DNA from: Streptomyces cyanogenus
GTDB lineage: Bacteria; Actinomycetota; Actinomycetes; Streptomycetales; Streptomycetaceae
Assembly: GCF_017526105.1 (NCBI RefSeq)
Contig: NZ_CP071839.1
Span: 7,354,001 to 7,418,000, forward strand
Length of the DNA: 64,000 nucleotides
Reading direction: 5' to 3'
Numbering within the stretch: the first letter of the stretch is position 1; every line of letters begins with the position of its first letter. Both the position numbers and the translations under genes were made by a program. The notes under the pieces were generated by a model that saw only the letters and a program-made list of their open reading frames with translations, searched no databases and had not been told where the DNA came from. Positions 38,710 through 47,808 of the stretch are shown here, in pieces.

Positions 38710-39855
38710 ATGAGGCGCTTGGGGACGCGACGGAGGGGACCGGCGAGCCGGCGGGTGGCGGTGGGAGTGGCGTGCGGGGCGGCGCTGGCAGCCCTGACGG
38801 CCCCGGCGGCGGGGGCCCGCCCGCTCGGGCAGGGCGGCGCCGAACCGGCGGGCGGGGTGACGGCGAACTCCGGCCGGGGCGCGGTGCACTGGGCGGTGAA
38901 GGACACCGGCACGCCGCAGGTCCGTTTCCGCGGCCTGGCGGCCGTCGACCGGCACACCGCCTGGCTGGCCGGCACCGGCGGCACGGTGCTGCGCACCACG
39001 GACGGCGGTGCGAGCTGGCGGAACGTCTCTCCGCCGGGCGCGGCCGACGCGCAGTTCCGGGACGTGACGGCGTTCGACGCGCGGCGCGCGGTGGTGCTGG
39101 CCATCGGCGAGGGCGAGGCGTCCCGCGTCTATCGCACCGACGACGGCGGCACCACCTGGACGGAGTCCTTCCGCAACACCGACCCCAAGGCCTTCTACGA
39201 CTGCCTGACCTTCTTCGACCGCCGGCACGGCCTCGCCCTGAGCGACCCCGTGGACGGGAAGTTCCGCCTGCTGTCCACCGACGACGGCGGGCGCTCCTGG
39301 CGTGTGCTGCCCTCCGACGGCATGCCGCCCGCGCTGGAGGGCGAGGCGGGCTTCGCCGCGAGCGGGCAGTGCCTGGTCGCCTCCGGCCCGCGGGACGTCT
39401 GGCTGGCCACCGGCGGCGGCGCCCACGCGCGCGTGCTGCACTCCGCCGACCGGGGCCTGACCTGGACGGCCGCCGACACGCCGATCCCCGCGGGCGATCC
39501 GGCCAAGGGCGTCTTCGCGCTCGCCTTCCGCGACCGCACCCACGGCCTCGCGGTCGGCGGCGACTACCGCCCCGACCAGTCCTCGCCGCGCTCCGCCGCG
39601 GTCAGCGCCGACGGCGGACGGACCTGGCGGGCCGCCGCCACCCCGCCGCCCGCCTACCGATCCGGAGCCGCCTGGCTCCCGCACAGCCGAACCGCCGCGC
39701 TGGCCGTCGGCCCGACCGGCACCGACCTGACCACGGACGGCGGCCGCAGCTGGCGCACCATCGACACCGCCTCCTACGACACGGTGGCCTGCACTCCCGA
39801 CCTCGGCTGCTGGGCGGCCGGCGAACAGGGCCGGGTGGCGCGGCTCGAACGCTGA
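38710..39855 (+). CDS. Secreted BNR/Asp-box beta-propeller protein
   Basis: A 381-residue exported protein: a twin-arginine-like basic start and hydrophobic helix (VAVGVACGAALAALTAPAAGA, cleavage about residue 38), then a beta-propeller. Six Asp-box motifs (S/T-x-D-x-G-x-T/S-W) are visible: TTDGGASW, TDDGGTTW, TDDGGRSW, SADRGLTW, SADGGRTW and TTDGGRSW. Such propellers occur in sialidases and photosystem-assembly-like proteins, but the sialidase arginine triad is not evident, so the enzyme activity is unknown. TAGCTT lies 9 bases before ATG 38710, suggesting a leaderless transcript. Confidence 0.78.
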   Translation: MRRLGTRRRGPASRRVAVGVACGAALAALTAPAAGARPLGQGGAEPAGGVTANSGRGAVHWAVKDTGTPQVRFRGLAAVDRHTAWLAGTGGTVLRTTDGGASWRNVSPPGAADAQFRDVTAFDARRAVVLAIGEGEASRVYRTDDGGTTWTESFRNTDPKAFYDCLTFFDRRHGLALSDPVDGKFRLLSTDDGGRSWRVLPSDGMPPALEGEAGFAASGQCLVASGPRDVWLATGGGAHARVLHSADRGLTWTAADTPIPAGDPAKGVFALAFRDRTHGLAVGGDYRPDQSSPRSAAVSADGGRTWRAAATPPPAYRSGAAWLPHSRTAALAVGPTGTDLTTDGGRSWRTIDTASYDTVACTPDLGCWAAGEQGRVARLER

Positions 39856-39930
39856 CGGCGCGGCCGGACGGTGAGGTAAGTGCGCGGAAACGCGGGTACT
39901 CGTTCCCTGCCGCAAAGGAAGGGAGCGATC

Positions 39931-40269
39931 ATGCCAGCCGGTTCCAGCCCCAAGCGCGAGCGTCAGTACGAGCACATCAAGAAGAGCGCGCAGGACCGGG
40001 GCGAGAGCACCGGGCGCGCCAAGGAGATCGCCGCGCGGACGGTGAACAAGGAACGTGCCCGCGCCGGCGAGTCCAAGACCGCCAGCCGCAGTTCGACACA
40101 GGACATGTCGTCGTCCAGGCGCGGCGGTCAGCGGTCGGGCAACCGGGTCGGCTCGCACGGCCCGACGCGCGACCAGCTGTACAACGAGGCGAAGCAGCGC
40201 GGCATCGAAGGCCGTTCGCACATGAACAAGGACGAGCTGCAGCGCGCCCTGAACGCGAAGAAGGGCTGA
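39931..40269 (+). CDS. Small basic Rho_N-like (SAP-type) protein
   Basis: A 112-residue, highly charged, hydrophilic protein. The first two thirds are disordered and rich in Arg, Lys, Ser and Glu (KRERQYEHIKKSAQDRGEST). The last 35 residues form a Rho N-terminal/SAP-like helical element (PTRDQLYNEAKQRGIEGRS...KDELQRAL) that usually contacts nucleic acid. Streptomyces homologues are often called plasmid stabilization protein without direct evidence. AAGGAAGGGAG precedes ATG 39931. Confidence 0.75.
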   Translation: MPAGSSPKRERQYEHIKKSAQDRGESTGRAKEIAARTVNKERARAGESKTASRSSTQDMSSSRRGGQRSGNRVGSHGPTRDQLYNEAKQRGIEGRSHMNKDELQRALNAKKG

Positions 40270-40285
40270 CGGCCGCGAGGCCGGG

Positions 40286-40312
40286 CGCCCCGCGGCTCCG
40301 GGCCGCGGGGCG
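40286..40312. terminator. Terminator between convergent small genes
   Basis: CGCCCCGCGGC and GCCGCGGGGCG form a perfect 11-bp stem with a 5-base loop, between the Rho_N-like gene and the YCII gene, directly abutting the stop of the latter. Confidence 0.8.
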
Positions 40313-40609
40313 TCAGCCGAGTGTCTGCCGGTGACGCGCCAGTTCGGGGGCCGTCTTCGTGGCGATGAACTCCGTGACGCGGTAGGCGCACACGCCGCCC
40401 ACGACGAACGGGTCGCTCGCGACGAGTTCCTCGATGTGGGCGCGGTCCCCCGCGACGGCGAGGATCACCCCGCCGTCGCGGGGGTTCTTGCGTCCCGAGG
40501 CCAGGAAGAGGCCCTTGTCGTACTGCTCCTCCAGCCAGGCCACATGGGCCGGCAGAACGGCGTCCACGGCGTCGAGCGGCGCGGTGTAGGTCAGCTCCAG
40601 TACGAACAT
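40313..40609 (-). CDS. YCII-domain protein
   Basis: A 98-residue protein that consists of a single YCII fold: FVLELTYTAPLDAVDAVLPAHVAWLEEQYDKG, the conserved His (AHVAWL) and Asp (SDPFVVGGVCAYRVTEF) pair are present. These dimeric alpha/beta-barrel proteins are thought to be small hydrolytic or dehalogenase-like enzymes; the substrate is unknown. ATG 40609 is divergent from the endonuclease V gene with a 59-bp spacer. Confidence 0.82.
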   Translation of the reverse strand: MFVLELTYTAPLDAVDAVLPAHVAWLEEQYDKGLFLASGRKNPRDGGVILAVAGDRAHIEELVASDPFVVGGVCAYRVTEFIATKTAPELARHRQTLG

Positions 40610-40668
40610 GATCGCGAGCCTACCCCGCCGGTCCGGCGGCCCGCGGCGGGCCCGTAGAGTCACCCGGC

Positions 40669-41412
40669 ATGACGATCGTCGGCGTACCCGCGGGCTGGCC
40701 CGCGACGGAGGAGGAGGCCCGCGCCGTCCAGGACGAGCTGCGCGGACGGGTGGTGCTGGACGAGCCCGGGCCGCCGCCCGGGACGGGCCGGGTCACGGGG
40801 GTCGACGTCGCCTACGACGACGGCCTGGACCTGGTCGCGGCGGCCGCCGTCGTGCTGGACGCCGCCACCCTGGACGTCGTCGCGGAGGCGACGGCCGTCG
40901 GCCGGGTCTCCTTCCCGTACGTGCCCGGACTCCTCGCCTTCCGGGAGATCCCCACCGTCCGCGCCGCCCTGGAACGGCTGCCGTGCCCGCCCGGCCTGGT
41001 CGTGTGCGACGGCTACGGCCTGGCCCACCCGCGCCGCTTCGGCCTGGCGAGCCACCTGGGCGTACTCACCGGCCTGCCGACCATCGGCGTCGCCAAGAAC
41101 CCGTTCACGTTCACGTACGACGAACCCGGGCCGGCGCGGGGCGGCTCCACGCCGCTGCTCGCCGGGAGCGAGGAGGTCGGACGGGCCCTGCGCACCCGGG
41201 ACGGCGTCAAGCCGGTGTTCGTCTCGGTCGGCCACCGGGTGAGCCTCGGCAACGCCCTGGCGCACACGCTCGCGCTGACCCCGCGGTTCCGGCTGCCGGA
41301 GACCACGCGGAGGGCGGACGCCCTGTGCCGGCGGGCCCTGCGCGAGGCGGCACACGGCCGGGCCGGCGGCGGGGCTCAGGACTCCACGACGCGCCAGGCG
41401 CCGACCTCCTGA
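40669..41412 (+). CDS. nfi: Endonuclease V (deoxyinosine-specific nuclease)
   Basis: A 247-residue Endo V that nicks DNA, or RNA, one base past an inosine. Catalytic features: D in VTGVDVAYDD (about 45), the E of FREIPTV (about 89) within SFPYVPGLLAFREI, the aspartate of VVCDGYGLAHPRRFGLASHLGV, and the wedge Pro-Tyr (PYVPG). TAGAGT lies 10 bases before ATG 40669, with no ribosome binding site, so the message is probably leaderless. The last 20 residues (AHGRAGGGAQDSTTRQAPTS) are outside the family and overlap, antisense, the 62-residue gene on the other strand. Confidence 0.88.
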   Translation: MTIVGVPAGWPATEEEARAVQDELRGRVVLDEPGPPPGTGRVTGVDVAYDDGLDLVAAAAVVLDAATLDVVAEATAVGRVSFPYVPGLLAFREIPTVRAALERLPCPPGLVVCDGYGLAHPRRFGLASHLGVLTGLPTIGVAKNPFTFTYDEPGPARGGSTPLLAGSEEVGRALRTRDGVKPVFVSVGHRVSLGNALAHTLALTPRFRLPETTRRADALCRRALREAAHGRAGGGAQDSTTRQAPTS

Positions 41413-41564
41413 TACGCCGAGTCGTGGACGGCCGAACCGTCGCCGGGTTCCAGGGCGTAATGACGCAGGTTGCCGCCCCAGTAGCGCAGGATGCGCTCCA
41501 GCTCGGCCGCCCGGTCCCGCGCCACCGCGCCGTCGTCCACGGTCACCTCCAGTACGAACTTCAC
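41376..41564 (-). CDS. Conserved-type small protein (62 aa)
   Basis: A 62-residue protein: KFVLEVTVDDGAVARDRAAELERILRYW (start) then a beta-rich end YQEVGAWRVVES. The strand-helix-strand pattern and lack of low-complexity sequence suggest a real small soluble protein. ATG 41564 has GGAGG about 8 bases upstream. Its 3' end overlaps the endonuclease V coding end by 37 bp in antisense. The function is unknown. Confidence 0.65.
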   Translation of the reverse strand: MKFVLEVTVDDGAVARDRAAELERILRYWGGNLRHYALEPGDGSAVHDSAYQEVGAWRVVES

Positions 41565-41652
41565 GTCCGCTCCGCCTCCTTGGGTCGTCCGGGTTGAGCC
41601 TCCATCGTCCCAGCCGGGTGCCCGGACGTGCGGCGGGACGGGCGGCCGCCGG

Positions 41653-42831
41653 CTAGCGGTGTGCCGCCACCCGGAAGGTGATGCCCGCCGCCCGCAGCCT
41701 TTCGGTCAGGGCGTCGCCCATCGCCTGCGCCGTGGTGACCTGGCCGGCCGTCCGCGGAAGGTCGTCGAAGGCCAGGCACAGGGCCGCCTCGGCGAACATC
41801 TTCGCCGTCTCGTCGTACCCGGGGTCGCCGCCCGCGACCTCGGTGAACACGCGCCGCCCGCCGCCCTCGCCGACGAACCGCACCGTGAACCAGCTCTTCG
41901 CCCGCTTCTGCGCGCTCGGCCCCTCGCCCGGCTCCAGCCGGCCCGACAGCCAGCGCCGCGCGGGCGGCAGCTGGGCCGCGGCCGTCACCGCGCCGACGGC
42001 GGCGATCCCGCCGAGGGCGACCGGCAGCCGCCGCACGGCGGCGTAGTGCCGGTACCGGAAGTCCGGGCCGTACCGTTCCAGCGCCCGCGCCGAACGGCGC
42101 ACGATCCGCGGGTCGATGGTGGGCAGCGGCAGCGCCCACGCGCCCACCTCCGGGGCGAACCTGGGCGTGCCCGTCGGCACCGTCACCCGGCGGCCGGGCA
42201 GCCGCGGCTCGTGCCGGGCCCGGTCGCGCGCGGCGGCCAGCATCCGCCGCGCGCGGGCCATCTGGGTCAGAGCCGAGGCCAGGGTGCCGCCGGAGAAGGC
42301 CGCGTCGGCGGTCACGTAGCCGTCCACGGTCAGCGGCACGCCCTCGGGGAGCTGCCGGACCGTGAAGTACACGCCCAGGTCGTGCGGCACGGAGTCGAAA
42401 CCGCAGGCGTGCACCAGGCGGGCACCGGTCTCCCGCGCGCGTGCGTCGTGCCGGACGTACACCAGGTCGACGAACTCCGGCTCGCCGGTGAGGTCCAGGT
42501 AGTCGGTGCCGGTGTCGGCGCAGGCGGCGACGAGCTCCTCGCCGTGCAGGACGTACGGGCCGACGGTCGTGGCGACCACGCGCGCGTGCTCGGCGAGGGC
42601 GCGCAGGGTGGCCGGTTCGGCCACGTCGGCGCGCAGGACACCGACGTCCGCACCGCCGGGCAGGCTAGCGCGCAGCCGCTCCAGCCGCCGTTCGTCGCGG
42701 CCGGCGACCGCCCAGCGCAGGTCCCGCGGCGCGTGCTCGGCGAGATAGTGGGCGGTGAGCGTGCCGACGAAGCCCGTGGCCCCGAAGAGCACCAGGTCGT
42801 ACGGACGATCCGTCCTGTTCATCCTGCTCAT
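41653..42831 (-). CDS. Saccharopine-dehydrogenase-like / trans-acting enoyl reductase family protein
   Basis: A 392-residue oxidoreductase with an N-terminal Rossmann fold (YDLVLFGATGFVGTLTAHYL, about 10-30) followed by AGRDERRLERL and TVGPYVLHGEELVAACADTGTDYLDLTGEPEF, the signature of the trans-acting enoyl reductase/saccharopine dehydrogenase-like family. Mycobacterial members act in lipid (DIM) synthesis. Lipid reduction is a guess here. ATG 42831 has AGAGG upstream; ATG 42822 is possible. The gene is divergent from the beta-oxidation operon, which would suit a lipid role. Confidence 0.78.
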   Translation of the reverse strand: MSRMNRTDRPYDLVLFGATGFVGTLTAHYLAEHAPRDLRWAVAGRDERRLERLRASLPGGADVGVLRADVAEPATLRALAEHARVVATTVGPYVLHGEELVAACADTGTDYLDLTGEPEFVDLVYVRHDARARETGARLVHACGFDSVPHDLGVYFTVRQLPEGVPLTVDGYVTADAAFSGGTLASALTQMARARRMLAAARDRARHEPRLPGRRVTVPTGTPRFAPEVGAWALPLPTIDPRIVRRSARALERYGPDFRYRHYAAVRRLPVALGGIAAVGAVTAAAQLPPARRWLSGRLEPGEGPSAQKRAKSWFTVRFVGEGGGRRVFTEVAGGDPGYDETAKMFAEAALCLAFDDLPRTAGQVTTAQAMGDALTERLRAAGITFRVAAHR

Positions 42832-43034
42832 GACACCTCTTGGTTCATGCGGCTGTCGCACAGCCCGCGCCGCTGTCGGTGGCCGAGGCTAGCGTGAGGA
42901 GAGCGGAGCCCGACGACCAGCCCGGAGGCAGCGGTGGCCGTAGCCAGGAATGCCCTGACGAAACGGGAGATGGCGCACACGTCCCGGCAGGCCGGTCACT
43001 CGTCCGGGTGATGACGGGTGTGCCGGGCACTTGG

Positions 43035-43048
43035 CTAAGCGCTTGCTC
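43035..43048. promoter_or_regulatory. AAGCGCTT palindrome ahead of the beta-oxidation operon
   Basis: CTAAGCGCTTGCTC contains the 8-bp palindrome AAGCGCTT, about 90 bp upstream of the first operon gene. AAGCGCTTGCTT-like sites are typical operators of TetR repressors of fatty-acid degradation in actinobacteria. Further on, TGTTACATCGGTTGTGTCACA (43093-43112) is a rough inverted repeat nearer the start. Confidence 0.4.
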
Positions 43049-43133
43049 GTTCAGGTCTTGTGTCCGGTGGAACACGTTCTTAGCATCGCCGGTGTTACAT
43101 CGGTTGTGTCACACACGCTTGGGGGCTGCACGC

Positions 43134-44321
43134 ATGACGACGGCAAGGACGGCAGGGACGCCGCCGACGCCGGGCCACGGCCCGCTGAGCGGTGTGCGCG
43201 TGGTCGAGCTGGCCGGCATCGGACCGGGCCCGTTCGCCGCCATGCTGCTGGCCGACCTGGGCGCCGACGTGGTCCGGGTGGACCGCCCGGGCGGGCCGGG
43301 CCTCGCGATCGACCCGGCGTTCGACGCCACCAACCGCAACAAACGCTCGATCGTGGTCGACCTCAAGGCACCGGACGGCCCCGCGCGCGTCCTGGACCTC
43401 GCCGAGCGCGCAGACATCCTCGTGGAGGGCTACCGCCCCGGCGTCGCCGAGCGGCTCGGCGTCGGCCCCGACGACTGCCACGCCCGCAACCCGCGCCTGG
43501 TCTACGGCCGCATGACCGGCTGGGGTCAGGACGGCCCGCTCGCCCAGCGCGCCGGCCACGACATCGCCTACATCGCGCTCACCGGCACGCTCGGCATGAT
43601 CGGCCGCCCGGACGCACCCCCGGCCGTGCCCGCCAACCTCCTCGGGGACTACGCGGGCGGCTCCCTCTACCTGGTCGTCGGCGTCCTCGCCGCCCTGCAC
43701 CACGCGCGCGCCACCGGCACCGGCCAGGTGGTCGACGCGGCCATCGTGGACGGCACGGCCCACCTGTCGACGATGATCCACGGCATGCTCGCCGCCGGTG
43801 GCTGGCAGGACCGGCGCGCCGCCAACCTCCTGGACGGCGGCTGCCCGTACTACGGCACCTACGAGACCGCCGACGGGCGGTACATGGCGGTCGGCGCCCT
43901 GGAGGCCAAGTTCTACGAGGAGTTCCTGCGCCTGCTCGGCCTGGACGACCTGGTCCCCGCCCGCACGGACCCGACCCGCTGGGACGAGCTGCGCGAACGG
44001 GTCGCCGCCGCCTTCGCGTCCCGCACCCGGGACGAGTGGACCGCCGTCTTCGAGGGCTCCGACGCCTGCGTGGCGCCCGTACTGAGCCTGCGCGAGGCCC
44101 CGCACCACCCCCACCTGGCCGCCCGCGGCACCTTCACCGACCACGGCGGCATCACCCAGCCCGCCCCCGCCCCCCGCTTCTCCGCGACCCCCACCGCCGT
44201 CCGCACCGGCCCGGCCCGGCCCGGCGCGGACACGGCCGCGGTCGCCCGGGACTGGGGCATACCGGCACGCCCGACCGACGACCTCGACGATCCCGACGAC
44301 CTCGTCACCGACCGCGGCTGA
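43134..44321 (+). CDS. CaiB/BaiF-type CoA-transferase, alpha-methylacyl-CoA racemase-like
   Basis: A 395-residue class III CoA-transferase family protein. It has the characteristic N-terminus (PLSGVRVVELAGIGPGPFAAMLLADLGADVVRVDRPGG, first and last parts), the GYRPGVAERLG and RMTGWGQDGPLAQRAGHDIAYIA segments and the catalytic Asp (in the latter). Lengths and the HD pair of AGHDIAY fit alpha-methylacyl-CoA racemase, which epimerises branched-chain acyl-CoA before beta-oxidation. It is the first gene of a three-gene operon with thiolase and FadB (44-bp gaps), consistent with that step. ATG 43134 has GGGGG 9 bases upstream. Confidence 0.85.
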   Translation: MTTARTAGTPPTPGHGPLSGVRVVELAGIGPGPFAAMLLADLGADVVRVDRPGGPGLAIDPAFDATNRNKRSIVVDLKAPDGPARVLDLAERADILVEGYRPGVAERLGVGPDDCHARNPRLVYGRMTGWGQDGPLAQRAGHDIAYIALTGTLGMIGRPDAPPAVPANLLGDYAGGSLYLVVGVLAALHHARATGTGQVVDAAIVDGTAHLSTMIHGMLAAGGWQDRRAANLLDGGCPYYGTYETADGRYMAVGALEAKFYEEFLRLLGLDDLVPARTDPTRWDELRERVAAAFASRTRDEWTAVFEGSDACVAPVLSLREAPHHPHLAARGTFTDHGGITQPAPAPRFSATPTAVRTGPARPGADTAAVARDWGIPARPTDDLDDPDDLVTDRG

Positions 44322-44365
44322 GCCCGCCCACCCCGCTCGGCCCACCCTCCCGAAAGGCACCCCAA

Positions 44366-45580
44366 GTGAGCACCGAAGCGTACGTGTACGACGCGATCCG
44401 CACCCCGCGCGGCCGCGGCAAGGCGAACGGCGCCCTGCACGGCACGAAGCCCATCGACCTGGTCGTCGGCCTCATCCACGAGATCCGCGACCGCTTCCCC
44501 GGCCTCGACCCGGCCGCGATCGACGACATCGTGCTCGGTGTCGTCGGCCCCGTCGGCGACCAGGGCTCCGACATCGCCCGGATCGCCGCCATCGCCGCCG
44601 GACTGCCGGACACGGTCGCGGGCGTGCAGGAGAACCGCTTCTGTGCCTCCGGCCTGGAGGCCGTCAACCTGGCCGCCGCCAAGGTCCGCGCCGGCTGGGA
44701 GGACCTGGTCCTCGCGGGCGGCGTCGAATCCATGTCCCGGGTCCCGATGGCCTCGGACGGCGGCGCCTGGTTCAACGACCCGATGACCAACCTCGCCGTC
44801 AACTTCGTGCCGCAGGGCATCGGCGCCGACCTGATCGCCACCATCGAGGGCTTCTCCCGCCGGGACGTGGACGAGTACGCGGCCCTGTCCCAGGAGCGCG
44901 CCGCCACCGCCTGGAAGGAGGGCCGCTTCGCCCGCTCCGTGGTCCCCGTGAAGGACCGCAACGGCCTGGTCGTCCTCGACCACGACGAGCACCTGCGCCC
45001 CGGCACCACCGCCGACTCCCTCGCCGGGCTGAAGCCGTCCTTCGCGGACATCGGCGACCTGGGCGGCTTCGACGCGGTCGCGCTGCAGAAGTACCACTGG
45101 GTCGAGAAGATCGACCACGTCCACCACGCGGGCAACTCCTCCGGGATCGTGGACGGCGCCTCCCTCGTCGCGATCGGCTCCCGGGAGGTCGGCGAGCGCT
45201 ACGGCCTCACCCCCCGCGCGCGGATCGTCTCCGCGGCCGTCTCCGGCTCCGAGCCGACCATCATGCTCACCGGCCCCGCCCCGGCCACCCGCAAGGCCTT
45301 GGCCAAGGCCGGCCTCACCATCGACGACATCGACCTGGTCGAGATCAACGAGGCGTTCGCCGCGGTCGTGCTGCGCTTCGTGAAGGACATGGGCCTCACC
45401 CTGGACAAGGTCAACGTCAACGGCGGCGCCATCGCCCTCGGCCACCCGCTCGGCGCCACCGGCGCCATGATCCTCGGCTCGCTCGTCGACGAACTGGAGC
45501 GCCAGGACAAGCGCTACGGCCTCGCCACCCTGTGCGTCGGCGGCGGCATGGGCATCGCCACCGTCGTCGAGCGCATCTGA
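44366..45580 (+). CDS. fadA: Acetyl-CoA acyltransferase (beta-ketothiolase)
   Basis: A 404-residue thiolase that splits 3-ketoacyl-CoA with CoA, the last step of beta-oxidation. The acylated nucleophile is C93 in ENRFCASGLEAV. VEINEAFAAV, GGAIALGHPLGATGA with the catalytic His, and the second catalytic cysteine in TLCVGGGMG are all present. GTG 44366 follows GAAAGG. It precedes fadB by 44 bp; together the two proteins form the trifunctional-type oxidation complex. Confidence 0.9.
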   Translation: MSTEAYVYDAIRTPRGRGKANGALHGTKPIDLVVGLIHEIRDRFPGLDPAAIDDIVLGVVGPVGDQGSDIARIAAIAAGLPDTVAGVQENRFCASGLEAVNLAAAKVRAGWEDLVLAGGVESMSRVPMASDGGAWFNDPMTNLAVNFVPQGIGADLIATIEGFSRRDVDEYAALSQERAATAWKEGRFARSVVPVKDRNGLVVLDHDEHLRPGTTADSLAGLKPSFADIGDLGGFDAVALQKYHWVEKIDHVHHAGNSSGIVDGASLVAIGSREVGERYGLTPRARIVSAAVSGSEPTIMLTGPAPATRKALAKAGLTIDDIDLVEINEAFAAVVLRFVKDMGLTLDKVNVNGGAIALGHPLGATGAMILGSLVDELERQDKRYGLATLCVGGGMGIATVVERI

Positions 45581-45624
45581 ACTCCCCGCGGAACCAAGCG
45601 ACCACCTCAACGGAGACGACTGTC

Positions 45625-47802
45625 ATGACCGAGAGCACCACCATCCGCTGGGAGCAGGACGACACCGGTGTCGTCACCCTCGTCCTGGACGACCCGAACC
45701 AGTCCGCGAACACCATGAACCAGGCGTTCCGCGACTCCCTCGCCGCGATCACCGACCGGCTGGAGGCCGAACGGGAGAACATCCGCGGCATCATCTTCAC
45801 CTCCGCCAAGAAGACCTTCTTCGCCGGCGGCGACCTGCGCGACCTCATCCGGGTCACGCCGGAGACCGCACAGGAGCTGTTCGACGGCGGCCTCGCCATC
45901 AAGCGGAACCTGCGCCGCATCGAGACCCTCGGCAAGCCGGTCGTCGCCGCGATCAACGGCGCGGCCCTCGGCGGCGGATTCGAACTGGCCCTCGCCTGCC
46001 ACCACCGGGTGGCCCTCGACAGCCCCGGCACCAAGATCGGCTGCCCGGAGGTCACCCTCGGCCTGCTCCCCGGCGGCGGCGGAGTCGTCCGCACCGTACG
46101 GCTGCTGGGCATCGCGGACGCCCTGCTGAAGGTGCTCCTCCAGGGCCAGCAGTACAACGCGCGGCGCGCGCAGGACAACGGCCTCGTCCACGAGGTCGCC
46201 GCCACCCCCGAGGAACTGCTCGCCAAGGCCCGGGCCTTCATCGACGCGAACCCCGAGTCCCAGCAGCCCTGGGACAAGCCGGGCTACCGGATCCCCGGCG
46301 GTACGCCGGCCCACCCGAAGTTCGCCGCGAACCTGCCCGCCTTCCCGGCCAGCCTGCGCAAGCAGACGGGCGGCGCCCCCTACCCGGCGCCGCGCAACAT
46401 CCTCGCCGCCGCCGTCGAGGGCTCTCAGGTCGACTTCGAGACCGCCCAGGTCATCGAGGCCCGCTACTTCGTGGAACTGGCCGCCGGACAGACCTCGAAG
46501 AACATGATCCAGGCGTTCTTCTTCGACCTCCAGGCGGTCAACTCGGGCGCCAGCCGGCCGAGGGGCGTCGAGCCGCGCCGGGTCCGCAAGGCGGCCGTGC
46601 TCGGCGCCGGCATGATGGGCGCCGGCATCGCCTACGCGTGCGCCCGCGCGGGCATCGACGTCGTTCTCAAGGACGTCTCCCTGGAGGCGGCCGTCAAGGG
46701 CAAGGGCTACTCGCAGAAGCTGTGCGCCAAGGCCGTCGCCAAGGGCCGTACCAGCCAGGAGAAGGCGGACGCGCTGCTCGCCCGGATCACCCCCACCGCC
46801 GAGGTGGCCGACCTCGCCGGCTGCGACGCGGTCATCGAGGCCGTGTTCGAGGACACCGCCCTCAAGCACAAGGTGTTCCAGGAGATCGAGCAGGTCGTCG
46901 CGCCCGACGCGCTGCTGTGCTCCAACACCTCCACGCTGCCCATCACCACGCTCGCCGAGGGCGTGCAGCGCCAGACCGACTTCATCGGGCTGCACTTCTT
47001 CTCACCGGTCGACAAGATGCCGCTGGTGGAGATCATCAAGGGCGAGCGCACCGGCGAAGTGGCCCTCGCCCGCGCCTTCGACCTGGTCCGGCAGATCAAC
47101 AAGACGCCGATCGTCGTCAACGACTCGCGCGGCTTCTTCACCTCCCGGGTGATCGGCCACTTCATCAACGAGGGCGTCGCCATGGTCGGCGAGGGCGTCG
47201 AGCCCGCCTCCGTGGAACAGGCCGCGGCCCAGGCCGGCTACCCGGCCAAGGTGCTGTCCCTCATGGACGAGCTGACCCTCACCCTGGCGCGCAAGATCCG
47301 GGGCGAGACGAGGAGGGCCGTGGAGGAGGCCGGCGGCACCTGGACCGCCCACCCCGCGGAGGCGGTCGTCGACCGCATGGTCGACGAGTTCGGCCGCACC
47401 GGCCGCAGCGGCGGCGCCGGCTTCTACGACTACACCGAGGACGGCAGGCGGGCCGGGCTCTGGCCGGGCCTGCGCGAGCACTTCACCAAGCCGGGGTACG
47501 AGATCCCGTTCCGGGACATGCAGGAACGCATGCTCTTCGCCGAGGCGCTGGACACCGTACGCCTCCTGGAGGAGGGCGTGCTCACCTCCGTCGCCGACGC
47601 CAACATCGGCTCGATCCTCGGCATCGGCTTCCCCGGCTGGACCGGCGGGGTGCTCCAGTACATCAACGGCTACGAAGGGGGCCTGCCCGGCTTCGTGGCC
47701 CGCGCCCGCGAGCTGGCCGAGCGGTACGGCGAGCGGTTCACCCCGCCCGCGCTGCTCGTGGCGAAGGCCGCGAAGGGGGAGACCTTCACCGACGGACGCT
47801 GA
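45625..47802 (+). CDS. fadB: Fatty-acid oxidation multifunctional protein (enoyl-CoA hydratase/3-hydroxyacyl-CoA dehydrogenase)
   Basis: A 725-residue two-enzyme protein. Residues 1-210 are an enoyl-CoA hydratase (crotonase fold: KKTFFAGGDL oxyanion loop, NGAALGGGFELALACHHR with catalytic Glu, and EVTLGLLPGGGG with the second Glu). Residues 330-720 are a NAD-dependent 3-hydroxyacyl-CoA dehydrogenase (VLGAGMMGAGIAYACARAG; CSNTSTLPIT; GLHFFSPVDKMPLVEII with the catalytic His/Glu). It converts enoyl-CoA to 3-ketoacyl-CoA for the upstream thiolase. It closes the operon; its stop is 6 bp from the convergent MerR gene, and a hairpin inside that gene may end transcription. Confidence 0.92.
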   Translation: MTESTTIRWEQDDTGVVTLVLDDPNQSANTMNQAFRDSLAAITDRLEAERENIRGIIFTSAKKTFFAGGDLRDLIRVTPETAQELFDGGLAIKRNLRRIETLGKPVVAAINGAALGGGFELALACHHRVALDSPGTKIGCPEVTLGLLPGGGGVVRTVRLLGIADALLKVLLQGQQYNARRAQDNGLVHEVAATPEELLAKARAFIDANPESQQPWDKPGYRIPGGTPAHPKFAANLPAFPASLRKQTGGAPYPAPRNILAAAVEGSQVDFETAQVIEARYFVELAAGQTSKNMIQAFFFDLQAVNSGASRPRGVEPRRVRKAAVLGAGMMGAGIAYACARAGIDVVLKDVSLEAAVKGKGYSQKLCAKAVAKGRTSQEKADALLARITPTAEVADLAGCDAVIEAVFEDTALKHKVFQEIEQVVAPDALLCSNTSTLPITTLAEGVQRQTDFIGLHFFSPVDKMPLVEIIKGERTGEVALARAFDLVRQINKTPIVVNDSRGFFTSRVIGHFINEGVAMVGEGVEPASVEQAAAQAGYPAKVLSLMDELTLTLARKIRGETRRAVEEAGGTWTAHPAEAVVDRMVDEFGRTGRSGGAGFYDYTEDGRRAGLWPGLREHFTKPGYEIPFRDMQERMLFAEALDTVRLLEEGVLTSVADANIGSILGIGFPGWTGGVLQYINGYEGGLPGFVARARELAERYGERFTPPALLVAKAAKGETFTDGR

Positions 47803-47808
47803 CGGGCC

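Noticed and set aside
43031..44365. Extended upstream frame of the thiolase
   Set aside because: It runs through the CoA-transferase gene in another frame; the thiolase begins at GTG 44366 with its own ribosome binding site.
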